38,126 bases of DNA. Origin: Acidobacteriaceae bacterium. Its GTDB lineage: Bacteria > Acidobacteriota > Terriglobia > Terriglobales > Acidobacteriaceae. This document shows, in pieces, positions 25,765-34,868 of this stretch. Location of the stretch: the NCBI GenBank assembly GCA_030039035.1, contig JASHQQ010000390.1, forward strand, positions 1-38,126, given 5' to 3'. Position 1 is the first letter of the stretch; each line of letters starts with the position of its first letter. The translations under genes were made by a program, and so were the position numbers. A model generated the notes under the pieces. The model had not been told where the DNA came from, searched no databases, and worked only from the letters and a program-made list of their open reading frames with translations.

Positions 25765-26745
25765 TTATAGTTGGCCATGACTCATAATCGCCTGAGAGAC
25801 GACGTCACCGGAAACTGGAAGGTGCAGATCGTCCTTCTCGGGTATGCCAATATGATGGTCCCTTTTTCCGGCGAGGAAGCGCGCGGCATTGCTGCGCTGG
25901 TCAATGGAGATGGCAAAGTCCTTCAACGCGTTCGTCCCCAGGCCGGCGATTGGGAAAATAGAGCTCATCTCGATGTAGGGACCGTTAAAGCGATATGCGC
26001 CCAGGCCCACTTGACCAATCATCGTTCCGCCCTGCACGAGGTATTGGCTCACCTGCGTCTGCCCCTTCGCGACCAGGGCAAGGCTGCCGGTAAAACCCAG
26101 TCCCTTGCCAACCGAGTCGGGAAGACTCAATGCGCTGCTCCCGGTATCGATTGCCGCCTCGGTATCTCGGCCATTCACCGCGATTGTCACCACTGGAATC
26201 CCGCTCTTCATGCTGAGGGGCAAAGTCTCCGCACCATCCTGGGCTGAGAGGGAATCGTCTCCCACTATGATCCGCTTCTTAGGGAAATCGACGGTCAGCG
26301 TTTTGTCGCGAAACAGCTTGATGCCCAGCACTCCATCGCAGCCCCGCCCGGCGCCCGGAAACTGATTCACGAGCGCCGCGACGCCATGAAAATCGAGGCC
26401 AGCCACAGAAAGAGAATCCAGCGTCACCGTGTCTACGACTCGATCCGCTTCGCCTGACAGATCGGTCAGGTGCTTCTGCCCGGTCGATTGCAATTTGAGC
26501 TTTTGCGCAAGCGCCAGCGAGACGATGGCCGCCTCGCTCGTTCCTGTATCGACGACGAATTCGAAAGGCCCCTGGCCACCGATCGTGACTTTGACCATGG
26601 GAAGGCCATGGTTGATCGTCATGGCTGCGGAATGATCTCCAGCCTGCCCAGCCACGGGTAACTCCGGGCAGACGGCCAAGATCGAAGCAAGGCAAAGAAA
26701 CCGCGGAAGCAAACTCGACATCGCGTCCCCTTTTGTTCGGGTCAT
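25765..26745 (-). CDS. Exported single-chain aspartic protease (retropepsin/pepsin-like, two DTG motifs)
   Basis: The protein has 326 residues. A signal peptide covers about residues 1-34. Two catalytic triplets are visible: Asp66 in FVVDTGTSEAAI and Asp200 in AAIDTGSSALSL. Each is followed by a hydrophobic-hydrophobic-Gly-type strand. The block GCDGVLGIKLF between them is typical of pepsin-like folds. The two halves look like a tandem duplication of one retropepsin unit, so one chain could form the whole active site. The ATG at 26745 has GGAGGG 6 nt upstream; a second ATG at 26721 also has AAGGGGA 5 nt upstream, so either may be used. It is divergent from the bicupin gene. Substrates are unknown; it probably acts in the periplasm. 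Confidence 0.82.
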   Translation of the reverse strand: MTRTKGDAMSSLLPRFLCLASILAVCPELPVAGQAGDHSAAMTINHGLPMVKVTIGGQGPFEFVVDTGTSEAAIVSLALAQKLKLQSTGQKHLTDLSGEADRVVDTVTLDSLSVAGLDFHGVAALVNQFPGAGRGCDGVLGIKLFRDKTLTVDFPKKRIIVGDDSLSAQDGAETLPLSMKSGIPVVTIAVNGRDTEAAIDTGSSALSLPDSVGKGLGFTGSLALVAKGQTQVSQYLVQGGTMIGQVGLGAYRFNGPYIEMSSIFPIAGLGTNALKDFAISIDQRSNAARFLAGKRDHHIGIPEKDDLHLPVSGDVVSQAIMSHGQL

Positions 26746-26873
26746 AGAAATCCCTCCGAGGAAGCTGGGAGTCCACTCCCTAGTGTGGCAGGGGTGGCAG
26801 GGGATGTAAAGAATCGAGGATCGAGCCGTAAGTGTGTAGTGCCGCTTTTATCATCGTTCGAAGAGGAATGAAC

Positions 26874-28127
26874 ATGCGCGAATCGAAGCCCACCGACGAG
26901 CTGACCCGGCGCAAGTTTTTGAGCACGTCTGCCGCCGTGACGGCCGGCATCGCTGCGCCGCTGATCGCAGTGGCGCAACAGACGCCCGGCAACAGCAGCG
27001 ACAGCCACACCGGGAAAAATGAGACACAGCCCGGCCCGAGGAACGCAACGCTCGACCAGGCCGAGCCGGATTCGGTCTATCCGCCGGAGACCGATGCCGG
27101 CGGGCAACCGCCGTTCAAGTACCCCTTCAGCTTTGCGCACAAGCGCATCGAGGCCGGCGGCTGGACGCGGCAAGTCACGGTACGCGATTTCCCGATTTCA
27201 AAAAAAGTGGCCGGCGTGGAGATGCGGCTGATCGCAGGCGGAATTCGCGAACTGCACTGGCACCTCAGCGCGGAATGGGCCGTCATGACGGCGGGAAAGG
27301 CGCGCATCACCGCCGTCGACCACAAGGGCCGCGCCTTTGTCGAAGACGTGAACGAGGGCGACCTGTGGCTGTTTCCCGGGGGCATCCCGCACTCGATTCA
27401 AGGTTTGTCGCCCGATGGGTGCCAGTTCCTGCTCGTCTTCGACGACGGGAACTTCAACGAGTTTGAGACCTTTTTGCTGACCGACTGGCTGCATCACACG
27501 CCGCGCGAGGTGCTGGCCAGGAACTTCAACACGCCCGAGTCTACCTTCGACCGTCTTCCCACACGCGAGCTGTTTATCTTTCCGCGCGATCTGCCACGCC
27601 CGCTCGAAGAGGAGCGGCGGCAGGTGGTTGCCGAAACCGGCGCTGTGCCCAACAGCTTCGCGTTCTTTGCCAGCAAGATGCAGCCGACGAAGACGACCGC
27701 GGGCGGCAGTGTCAAGATTGTCGATCGGGCGAATTTTCCGGCGACGAACATTGCAGCGGCCATCGTCACGCTCAAGCCCGGCGGGCTACGCGAGCTGCAT
27801 TGGCATCCCAACGAGGACGAGTGGCAATACTACGTGAAAGGGATGGGACGCATGACGGTCTTTTCCGCCGGCGGCCACGCGCGGACGATGGATTTCCACG
27901 AGGGCGATGTGGGTTACATCGAGCGATCGATGCCGCATTACATCGAGAATCTCGGCGACACCGACCTGGTCTTCCTCGAAGTCTTCCCCACGCCCGAGTA
28001 TCAGGACATCTCGCTTGCCGAATGGCTCGCGCACACGCCGTCGCGGCTCGTCGATCAGCACATCGGCACGGGCGAGGAGTTCCTGCGCGGAATCGCGAAG
28101 AGGGAAGCGGTGATTCTGCCGGAGTGA
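26874..28127 (+). CDS. Tat-exported bicupin, oxalate-decarboxylase-like
   Basis: The protein has 417 residues. Residues 1-35 are a twin-arginine signal (LTRRKFLSTSAAVTAG). Two cupin domains follow. Both manganese sites match Bacillus OxdC in identity and spacing: His128, His130, Glu134, His173 in cupin 1 (RELHWHLSAEW, IPHSIQ), and His309, His311, Glu316, His355 in cupin 2 (RELHWHPNEDEW, MPHYIEN). OxdC splits oxalate to formate and CO2. The lid over the N-terminal site, Ser-Glu-Asn-Ser in Bacillus, reads Asn195-Glu196-Phe197-Glu198 here; the key Glu is kept. The start at 26874 is chosen because AGGA is 6 nt upstream; ATG 26868 is too close. Activity on oxalate is likely but not certain. Confidence 0.85.
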   Translation: MRESKPTDELTRRKFLSTSAAVTAGIAAPLIAVAQQTPGNSSDSHTGKNETQPGPRNATLDQAEPDSVYPPETDAGGQPPFKYPFSFAHKRIEAGGWTRQVTVRDFPISKKVAGVEMRLIAGGIRELHWHLSAEWAVMTAGKARITAVDHKGRAFVEDVNEGDLWLFPGGIPHSIQGLSPDGCQFLLVFDDGNFNEFETFLLTDWLHHTPREVLARNFNTPESTFDRLPTRELFIFPRDLPRPLEEERRQVVAETGAVPNSFAFFASKMQPTKTTAGGSVKIVDRANFPATNIAAAIVTLKPGGLRELHWHPNEDEWQYYVKGMGRMTVFSAGGHARTMDFHEGDVGYIERSMPHYIENLGDTDLVFLEVFPTPEYQDISLAEWLAHTPSRLVDQHIGTGEEFLRGIAKREAVILPE

Positions 28128-28166
28128 TTGCGGGGTTCAGCTCACTCATGATTCGGCGATTCCGAT

Positions 28167-29465
28167 TTATTTCGCCTCGTTCTTGTACACCACCCCTGCC
28201 TTCATCACGAACTTCACGTCCTGCAGCACGCGAATGTCGTCGAGCGGATTCCTGTCCACGGCGATGATGTCGGCCCATTTGCCGGGCTCGAGCGTGCCCG
28301 TCTTCTCCGTCCAGCCCATCAGGTCCACGGCGTTGATCGTCGCGGTTTGCAGCGCAGCCAGCGGCGACATGCCCATCTGGTTCACGTAGACGTCGAGCTC
28401 GTGAGCATTCAGGCCGTGCGGGTAGACGGCCGCATCGGTCCCCATGGCGATCTTTACGCCGGCCTGAATGGCGTGCCGGATGTTGTTCTTGGCCACGGCG
28501 CTCACGTCGATCATCTTCTGGTGGTAAAAAGGCGGAAGGTGGCCGCTCTCCACCATCCAGTCTTCGAGGTAGAGCGTCGGCACCAGATAGGTGCCGCGCT
28601 TGTTCATCTCCGCAATATCTTCGTCGTTGATGTAGCTGCCGTGCTCGATCGAATCGACGCCGGCCTCGGTGGCCCACAGGATCCCCTGCGCGCCGTGCGC
28701 GTGCGCCGCCACTTTGCGGCCCAGCCGATGCGCGTCGGCCACGATGGCCTGCATCTCTTCGAGGGTGAATTGCGAGGCCTGCGGGTCGTCGCCTTTGGAG
28801 AGTACGCCGCCTGTGGCGCAGATCTTGATCAGGTCGGCTCCATACTTGATATTCTGGCGAACCATGTGCTGCACGGCGGGGACACCGTCGGCTACGCCGT
28901 CGCCCACGGCGTGATAGCGGAAGGGAAGCAGGTTGTCGTCACAGTGGCCGCCGGTGATGCCGATCAGCGGGCCGCTCACGAGCATGTGCGGCCCGGCAAC
29001 CTGGCCGGAGTTGATGGCGTCGCGCAGGTCCACATCGACGTAGCCGCCGGCGCCCACGTTTCGTACCGAGGTGAAGCCGGCCATCAGCGTGGTGCGCGCA
29101 TTGACCACGCCGTTGATGGCTTCCTTGGCGTCGGTGCCGATGACTTCGCGGTAGGGATCGAAATCGGGATTCATGGTGAGGTGCGTGTGCACATCGATCA
29201 GGCCGGGCAGCAGGGTCATTGCCCCGAGATCGATGACGGCGTCACCGGGCTGCGCCGTGACCTGAGCCGACGGCGCGATGGATTGAATTGTGTCGCCGGA
29301 GACAACGATCGTTTGTGCATCGAGCAGCTTGCCGGTTTTGACATCGAGCAGATGGCCGGCGCGGATCAACGTGCGTCTGGCCGGTTGAGTGGAAGGCTGT
29401 GCCGCGATGGGTAGGGCCGCGAGAAGACAAGACAACACGATTGCCGGCTTCGACAAAAAGATCAT
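28167..29465 (-). CDS. Exported metal-dependent amidohydrolase
   Basis: The protein has 432 residues. The signal peptide (about 1-22, ending PIAAQ) leads to an amidohydrolase-superfamily TIM barrel of the imidazolonepropionase / Xaa-Pro dipeptidase-like type. Metal ligands are His93 and His95 (DVHTHL), the carbamylated-lysine position Lys214 (LIKICATGG), His255 (AAHAHG), His275 (SIEHGSY) and the Asp of MGTDAAV. The C-terminal strand region has GTLEPGKWADIIAVD, typical of the family. The substrate is not predictable; exported relatives cleave cyclic amides or dipeptides. The start at 29465 is preferred because GGAGA lies about 7 nt upstream and the signal peptide begins there. It is convergent with the bicupin (39 bp gap) and divergent from the M13 peptidase. 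Confidence 0.88.
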   Translation of the reverse strand: MIFLSKPAIVLSCLLAALPIAAQPSTQPARRTLIRAGHLLDVKTGKLLDAQTIVVSGDTIQSIAPSAQVTAQPGDAVIDLGAMTLLPGLIDVHTHLTMNPDFDPYREVIGTDAKEAINGVVNARTTLMAGFTSVRNVGAGGYVDVDLRDAINSGQVAGPHMLVSGPLIGITGGHCDDNLLPFRYHAVGDGVADGVPAVQHMVRQNIKYGADLIKICATGGVLSKGDDPQASQFTLEEMQAIVADAHRLGRKVAAHAHGAQGILWATEAGVDSIEHGSYINDEDIAEMNKRGTYLVPTLYLEDWMVESGHLPPFYHQKMIDVSAVAKNNIRHAIQAGVKIAMGTDAAVYPHGLNAHELDVYVNQMGMSPLAALQTATINAVDLMGWTEKTGTLEPGKWADIIAVDRNPLDDIRVLQDVKFVMKAGVVYKNEAK

Positions 29466-29736
29466 TCGGTTTTCTCCGGTGGGAATCCGCATGCGGAGTG
29501 TAGCAAATGCGCCCGAGCCGCGCCCAGCTATTTCAGCGTATTGCCGCAGGCGCAACTCGCCTGTATTCGCTTCAGGACTTCGAGCACGGCGCGCGCAGCG
29601 TGTTACGCTATCGGCGGCGCGCCTCGGTCGATTTGAGAGGCGCGAAACGGGTCAAAATTGTTCCAGGGCTTTCCGGCGGACGCCATCGCGCAGAAATGGC
29701 GATTCCTGCCGGGGCCCCTTCGCGAAGGATTCTCCG
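29466..29736. other. Divergent intergenic region, amidohydrolase and M13 peptidase
   Basis: These 271 bp separate two divergent exported-enzyme genes and should carry both promoters. I see no clear promoter boxes, strong hairpin or supported small gene. Open frames extending upstream from the peptidase lack a ribosome site. Confidence 0.35.
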
Positions 29737-31815
29737 ATGAAAAAAATCCGGTTGGGTTTCATGATGATGTTGGCGGCCGGAAGCATCGCGGCGCCGGGAC
29801 TTGCGCAGCAGAACGACTCGCAGCCCTCGCCTCCACCCCAGGTGAAGAGCTTCGATGCGTCGGCGATCGACACGAGCGCCGATCCATGCGTGGATTTTTA
29901 CCAGTACGCGTGCGGCAACTGGGTCAGGGAGAATCCCGTTCCTGCGGACCAGGTGCGTTGGGCGCGCTCGTTTTCATTGCTGGCGGAGCGCAACCGCTAC
30001 CTGCTGTGGAAGGACCTGAACGCCGCGGCGGCCGACCCCAAGACGCCGCTCGAGAAGAAATACGGCGACTACTACGCCGCCTGCATGAATACCGATCTCG
30101 TGAACCAGAAGGGTCTGCAGCCGATCGAGCCGGCATTGAGGCAGATTGCGGAGCTGAGCGATACGCATCGTCTCGCCGCGCTGGCGGGCGAACTGGCCGG
30201 GCAGGGCGACCCGGTGAATCTGTTCCGGTTCGGCGTGCAGCAGGATGAGAAGGACTCGTCGAAGCAGATTGCGAACATCGGCCAGGCCGGGCTTTCGCTG
30301 CCTGACCGCGATTATTACATCGTCGACAACAAGCGCTTCGAGAACATCCGCAAGGAATACGTCGAGCACCTGACGAAGATGTTCGGGCTGGCCGGCGACT
30401 CGCCGGACGACGCTGCCAAAGAAGCGGCCGCCGTGATGCAGATCGAGACCGCGCTGGCCAAGGCCTCGACCAGCCGGACCGAGCTGCGCCAGCCCGAGAA
30501 TCGATACCACATTTACACTCTCGCCGATTTCGAGAAGCTGGCGCCGGACTTCGATTTCGCGCTGTATTTCAGGGACGTGAAGGTGGGCTCGTTCGACACG
30601 CTGAACGTGGCTACGCCGGATTTTTTCAGGGAAGTGAACGAGCTCGTCGGCTCCGAGCCGGTGGAGGCTTGGAAGTCGTACCTCCGCTGGCATGTGCTGC
30701 ACACCTTTGCGCCCAATCTGCCCAAGGCGTTCTTCGACGAGAACTTCGATTTCTTCGGCAAGACATTGCAGGGGCAGAAAGAACCCACGCCGCGCTGGAA
30801 AGAATGCACGGCCATGACGGATCGCGCGCTGGGCGAGGCGGTGGGGCAGGACTGGGTGAAGGAGAACTTTCCGCCGGCGGCCAAGGCCAGCATGGACAAG
30901 CTGGTGGCCGCGCTCGAGAAAGCGATGGGCGAGGACATCAAAACGTTGCCGTGGATGGGCGAGGCCACCAAGCAGGCCGCGGAGGAGAAGCTGGCCATGA
31001 TCCGCAACAAGATCGGCTACCCGGAGCACTGGCGCAGTTATGCGGCGCTGAAAGTGGAGCGCGGCGACCTGATCGGCAACCTGCGGCGCGAAGCGGTTTT
31101 TCAACGCAACTGGAATCTGGGGCACCTGGGCAAGCCGGTGGACGAAAAAGAGTGGGGCATGACGCCGCCGACGGTCAACGCCTATTACGCGGATTCGATG
31201 AACGACATCAACTTCCCGGCCGGCATCCTGCAGCCGCCGTTCTTCGACCCCAATATCGATCCGGCGGTGAACTACGGCGGCATCGGCGTGGTGATCGGCC
31301 ACGAGATGACGCACGGGTTCGACGACCAGGGCGCCAAGTACGACGGCAAGGGCAACCTGCGCCAGTGGCAGACGGATGCCGACAAGAAGGCCTTCGAGGA
31401 GCGCACCAGTTGCGTAGCCGATGAATACTCGGGCTTCGAGGCGGCGCCGGCTCACGGCGACGTTCCGTCACAGCACCTGAACGGCCGCCTGACACTGGGA
31501 GAAAATACGGCCGACAATGGCGGGCTGCGCATCGCTTATCAGGCCCTGCTGAACACGCTGGCGGAGGAAGGCAAATCGATCGATGAGAAGATCGACGGCT
31601 ACACCGAGGCGCAGCGCTTTTTTCTGGGCTTCGCGCAAGTGTGGTGCCAGAACCAGACCGAGCAAACGGCGCGGCAGTTGGCGCTTACCGATCCGCACTC
31701 GCCGGGGCGCTGGCGCGCAAACGGATCGGTGCAGAACTTCGATGAGTTCGGCAAGGCTTTCGGGTGCAAAAAAGGGCAGCCGATGTACCCGGAGAACTCC
31801 TGCCGGGTGTGGTGA
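29737..31815 (+). CDS. M13-family (neprilysin-like) zinc metallopeptidase, exported
   Basis: The protein has 692 residues, the usual size. The N-terminus MKKIRLGFMMMLAAGSIAAPG is a signal peptide; a cleavage site near GLAQQ is likely. The peptidase_M13_N region begins with ADPCVDFYQYACGNW. The zinc-binding HExxH is His522-Glu523-Met-Thr-His526 in VIGHEMTHGFDDQG, and the third ligand is Glu589 in ENTADNGGL. The C-terminal CRVW ending is the family's conserved CxxW. M13 enzymes cleave oligopeptides on the amino side of hydrophobic residues. The start has AAGGA 8 nt upstream. It is divergent from the amidohydrolase, and both may serve peptide use outside the cytoplasm, which is inference. Confidence 0.95.
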   Translation: MKKIRLGFMMMLAAGSIAAPGLAQQNDSQPSPPPQVKSFDASAIDTSADPCVDFYQYACGNWVRENPVPADQVRWARSFSLLAERNRYLLWKDLNAAAADPKTPLEKKYGDYYAACMNTDLVNQKGLQPIEPALRQIAELSDTHRLAALAGELAGQGDPVNLFRFGVQQDEKDSSKQIANIGQAGLSLPDRDYYIVDNKRFENIRKEYVEHLTKMFGLAGDSPDDAAKEAAAVMQIETALAKASTSRTELRQPENRYHIYTLADFEKLAPDFDFALYFRDVKVGSFDTLNVATPDFFREVNELVGSEPVEAWKSYLRWHVLHTFAPNLPKAFFDENFDFFGKTLQGQKEPTPRWKECTAMTDRALGEAVGQDWVKENFPPAAKASMDKLVAALEKAMGEDIKTLPWMGEATKQAAEEKLAMIRNKIGYPEHWRSYAALKVERGDLIGNLRREAVFQRNWNLGHLGKPVDEKEWGMTPPTVNAYYADSMNDINFPAGILQPPFFDPNIDPAVNYGGIGVVIGHEMTHGFDDQGAKYDGKGNLRQWQTDADKKAFEERTSCVADEYSGFEAAPAHGDVPSQHLNGRLTLGENTADNGGLRIAYQALLNTLAEEGKSIDEKIDGYTEAQRFFLGFAQVWCQNQTEQTARQLALTDPHSPGRWRANGSVQNFDEFGKAFGCKKGQPMYPENSCRVW

Positions 31816-32108
31816 CGACAGCGAAGCCCGAACGATCGCAGATTCCTGCCGCGCAAGGGTTGACCTTTGCTATCGAAAGCCAGTCCAACTGAGCAACCGT
31901 GACTCGGGGAAAAACTGCGTGCCGGCGGAACAGGTTGAGTGTCGCCGGCTTCCCCTTTTCCAGAGGCAAGGAACTCCGGCCGGCAACGTCGTAGACTAGG
32001 CACAGGCAACCCTCGGCTTTTACAATGCAACAGGGACCCGTCCCAACCCAGCTCTGCTGTGGAACGATCGCGCCTGGCGGCGCCCGCCGGCCAGGATGAA
32101 GGAATCGC
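31816..32108. other. Intergenic region upstream of the beta-propeller lipoprotein array
   Basis: These 293 bp should hold the M13 gene's 3' end signals and the promoter of the lipoprotein array. One hairpin (31921-31949) is visible. No RNA gene or known riboswitch is recognised. Confidence 0.35.
31921..31962 (+). terminator. Hairpin, possible terminator of the M13 gene
   Basis: GCCGGCG (31921-31927) pairs with CGCCGGC (31943-31949) around a 15-nt loop, followed by TTCCCCTTTTCC. The T-run is interrupted and the hairpin lies about 105 nt after the stop codon, so this is tentative. Confidence 0.35.
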
Positions 32109-33428
32109 ATGAGGTTTACGGAATTCGGCAAGGCACTTGTGGTGAGCGCGCTATCGCTGGGCGTAGCCGTGGGGATCACGTCTTGCATTCAAAGCTACAC
32201 AGTCGGTTTCCTGTATGTGACGGGTACGGTCACGGCCCAGCCGAACGGCACCGGGATCATCAGCGGATTCAAGATCGATCACAACACCGGCTTTTTGACG
32301 CCCATCAACGGCATGCCGGTCTCTTCCGGCGGCGCCAATCCCGTGCGCGCCACCCTGCTGTCGGGTTCGCGCTTTCTTTATGTCCTGAATCGGGGAGTGA
32401 ACTCCTCGGGCGGCAGCGACTGCACCACCGCCGATCCCTGCCGGAACTCCAACATCGCGCAGTTTGCCGTCGGCTCCAATGGCCTTCTCACGCCGCAGGA
32501 GACGTTCTTCTCGCAAGGCGTCAATCCCATCCGGCTGATCTCCGACACATCGGGGTCATATCTCATGGTGCTGGATCACGACGCGCCTTCGGACAGCGGC
32601 TGCAAGCTGGCGTTAGGGGCCAATGCGACGTCCTGCGGCGATATCACGGTCTTCCAGATCAACGCAACCACGGGGCGGCTGCAACTGGTGGTCAATGCCC
32701 AGGTGACGTCGGCCGGCGGCCAGGCTTTGCCGTACTTTCCGGTGCCGGTCGATCCCATCGATTTTGTGCTCAGCAGCAACTTTGTGCTGACGCTGAGCGG
32801 AACTTCCTCGACGGGAGACTATGCCTTCCCGTATAGCTACAACTCCTCGAACGGACAGTTGACGGTGAGCCAGAACGCCCAGCAACAACTCAACATCCAT
32901 CAGGCTACGGCGATCCTGAGCGCCTCGGGAGTGATCTACGTTCTGGACAACGAGCCGATCACGGTGGATGGGTCGGTGGCTTCGCAGAGCCAGGTGCTGC
33001 CTTATACGATCGGAACCAATGGAGCCTTGCAGCCCGAGCCCGGCGGCGCGGTACCCGACGATCCGGCTCAGGCCAATCCGGTCCAGCTCCTGGTCGAGTC
33101 GAAGGGAAAGTGGGTCTACGTCGCCAACGATGGGGACAACAACACCACTTCCGGCGCGGCGCAGAGCGGCATCACCGGATATGTGATCGAGAATCCGTTT
33201 CAGTTGACCGAGATTCCCGGATTGCCCTTTGGTTCCGGAGCCGGTCCTCAGTGCATTGTCGAGGATCCCTCGAACCAGTTCATCTACACGGCCAATTACG
33301 ACGATTCGTCGGTCACCGGCAAGGCGCTCGATCAGAACTCGGGTGTGCTGAACAATCTGCCCAAGACCACGAGCTTTACGCTGAGCGGGCCCGCCACCTG
33401 GTGCGTGATGAACGGCCGAACCGACTAG
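32109..33428 (+). CDS. Beta-propeller lipoprotein, copy 1 (lactonase-like fold)
   Basis: The protein has 439 residues. The signal peptide ends in a lipobox with Cys26 (GITSC), so it should be lipid-anchored. The rest is a string of about seven beta-propeller blades of the 6-phosphogluconolactonase/YVTN type, with units such as FLYVTGT, GIISGFKID, FLYVLN, WVYVAND and FIYTANYDD. A C-x5-C loop (Cys105-Cys111, DCTTADPC) may form a disulfide. Lactonase activity is not implied, since propeller lipoproteins of this kind have no fixed function. AAGGA lies 6 nt before the start. It is the first of three tandem paralogues on the same strand, separated by about 70 bp. Confidence 0.8.
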   Translation: MRFTEFGKALVVSALSLGVAVGITSCIQSYTVGFLYVTGTVTAQPNGTGIISGFKIDHNTGFLTPINGMPVSSGGANPVRATLLSGSRFLYVLNRGVNSSGGSDCTTADPCRNSNIAQFAVGSNGLLTPQETFFSQGVNPIRLISDTSGSYLMVLDHDAPSDSGCKLALGANATSCGDITVFQINATTGRLQLVVNAQVTSAGGQALPYFPVPVDPIDFVLSSNFVLTLSGTSSTGDYAFPYSYNSSNGQLTVSQNAQQQLNIHQATAILSASGVIYVLDNEPITVDGSVASQSQVLPYTIGTNGALQPEPGGAVPDDPAQANPVQLLVESKGKWVYVANDGDNNTTSGAAQSGITGYVIENPFQLTEIPGLPFGSGAGPQCIVEDPSNQFIYTANYDDSSVTGKALDQNSGVLNNLPKTTSFTLSGPATWCVMNGRTD

Positions 33429-33502
33429 AACACCGCCGCGCGAAATACTTTTCCATCGGATATTTTGAGGCCGCAGTTTTGGCCGGTTGACGAAAGATGC
33501 GC

Positions 33503-34798
33503 ATGAAGTTGAACAGATCGGGCCAGCTTTTGCTGGTTTCAGCGGTGAGCCTGCTGGCCGCCTGGACCATTGTTGCCTGCGGCGCCACGCTGACCGCGGA
33601 CTTTGTCTATGTGACCAGCTCCAAAGCGGCGGGAACCAACAACTACGGCAACGTCGATGTGATGGAGGTGAACTACGAGTCGGGCCGCCTCCGCCACATT
33701 CCCACTTCGCCGTTCCCGTCGGGTGGCCGCGATCCCGTGGCCGAGGCCGTTTCACCGAACTACCAGAACCTCTACGTCGTGAACGAAGACGACAACAGCG
33801 TGGTGCAGTTCGCGATCGGCAGCGACGGCAAGCTCTATCCGCAGAACACCATCAACACGCCGGGGGTCTTTCCGCTGGCGATTGCCGTCGGCGGCTCGCG
33901 CATGTTTGTCGCCGATACCTACCAGCCCCTGCCCACCTGCTCGCCGGCCGAGCCGTGCTCCGGATCGGTTGCGGTGTTTCCGCTCTCGTCCGGGGGCGTG
34001 CCGGGCGCGGCTGTCGCCAACCCGAGCGGGAACATCGACTACTGGCCGTTGACCGCTCCGTGCAGCCCGACCAACGTGCTCACTCCGAGCGCAATCGATG
34101 TTCCGACATCAGGGAAGTACGCCTTTGTGGCCGCCTACGATGCGACCGCGGCCGCTTCCGACTCGACGAATTCGCCTTCGTCCAATGGTTGCGACGTGAA
34201 CGGCGCAGGCACGGCGCCTACGGGTTATCTCTTTGTGTTCGCGATCGGCTCCAACGGTGTGCTGACGGCGACAAGCGGCTCGCCGTTTGTGATTGCCCCG
34301 GGCGGCGGCAGCGGCGTGGGCGTACAGCCGGCGGCGATCGCCAGCGACGCCAACGGGCATGTCTATGTCACCGACTTCCTCGGCGCCCGCGTTTTTGCTT
34401 ACGCCGCCGGAAATGGCGCGCTGACGCAATTGGGCGGCAGCCCGTTTGCCGCGGGGAATCAGCCCGCGGCGATCGCGCTCGACTCGAGCGGCGGATACGC
34501 CTACGTGGCCAATTCGCTGGACAACACCATCACGGCGTACACCGTCAGCGATGGAAAACTGTCCACCTTCGGCACCTTTGGCACCAGCACGCAGCCAGTG
34601 GCGATTCTGGTCGACCCCAACACCGGTCACTATGTCTATGCGGCGAACTACCTGGGCGCATCGGTCTCCGGCTACCAGCTCATTTCCAGCAGTGGAGCGC
34701 CGACGCTGGTGGTGACCCAGAATACGCCTTACACGGTGGACCCGCAATCGACGGCTTTGGCGGCGATTCCGCACCAGGTGGACCAGTCGAATTTTTGA
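33503..34798 (+). CDS. Beta-propeller lipoprotein, copy 2
   Basis: The protein has 431 residues. The ATG at 33503 is chosen over the ATG at 33497 because it aligns with the starts of both neighbours: GAAAGATGCGC before it matches GAAGGAAGCGC before copy 3, and the lipobox cysteine (TIVAC) then falls at residue 26 in all three. Blade repeats are clear: DFVYVTSS, NLYVVNEDDNSV, HVYVTDFLGA, YAYVANSLDNTI, YVYAANYLGASV. A C-x5-C loop (Cys146-Cys152, CSPAEPC) recurs as in copy 1. N-terminal residues MKLNRSGQLLLVS resemble those of copy 3, showing recent common origin. Ligand and role are unknown. Confidence 0.8.
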   Translation: MKLNRSGQLLLVSAVSLLAAWTIVACGATLTADFVYVTSSKAAGTNNYGNVDVMEVNYESGRLRHIPTSPFPSGGRDPVAEAVSPNYQNLYVVNEDDNSVVQFAIGSDGKLYPQNTINTPGVFPLAIAVGGSRMFVADTYQPLPTCSPAEPCSGSVAVFPLSSGGVPGAAVANPSGNIDYWPLTAPCSPTNVLTPSAIDVPTSGKYAFVAAYDATAAASDSTNSPSSNGCDVNGAGTAPTGYLFVFAIGSNGVLTATSGSPFVIAPGGGSGVGVQPAAIASDANGHVYVTDFLGARVFAYAAGNGALTQLGGSPFAAGNQPAAIALDSSGGYAYVANSLDNTITAYTVSDGKLSTFGTFGTSTQPVAILVDPNTGHYVYAANYLGASVSGYQLISSSGAPTLVVTQNTPYTVDPQSTALAAIPHQVDQSNF

Positions 34799-34868
34799 AG
34801 AGAGCAGCGGATACCCTAACCTGTTTTTCCCGGGGGCTGGATTTTGGGGCCCGCGACGAAGGAAGCGC

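Noticed and set aside
26782..26801. Short tandem repeat of GTGGCAGGG
   Set aside because: Only two copies in a GC-rich intergenic region; no sign of a CRISPR or satellite.
29974..31455. Minus-strand open frame of 493 codons
   Set aside because: Antisense to the M13 peptidase, which has all family motifs.
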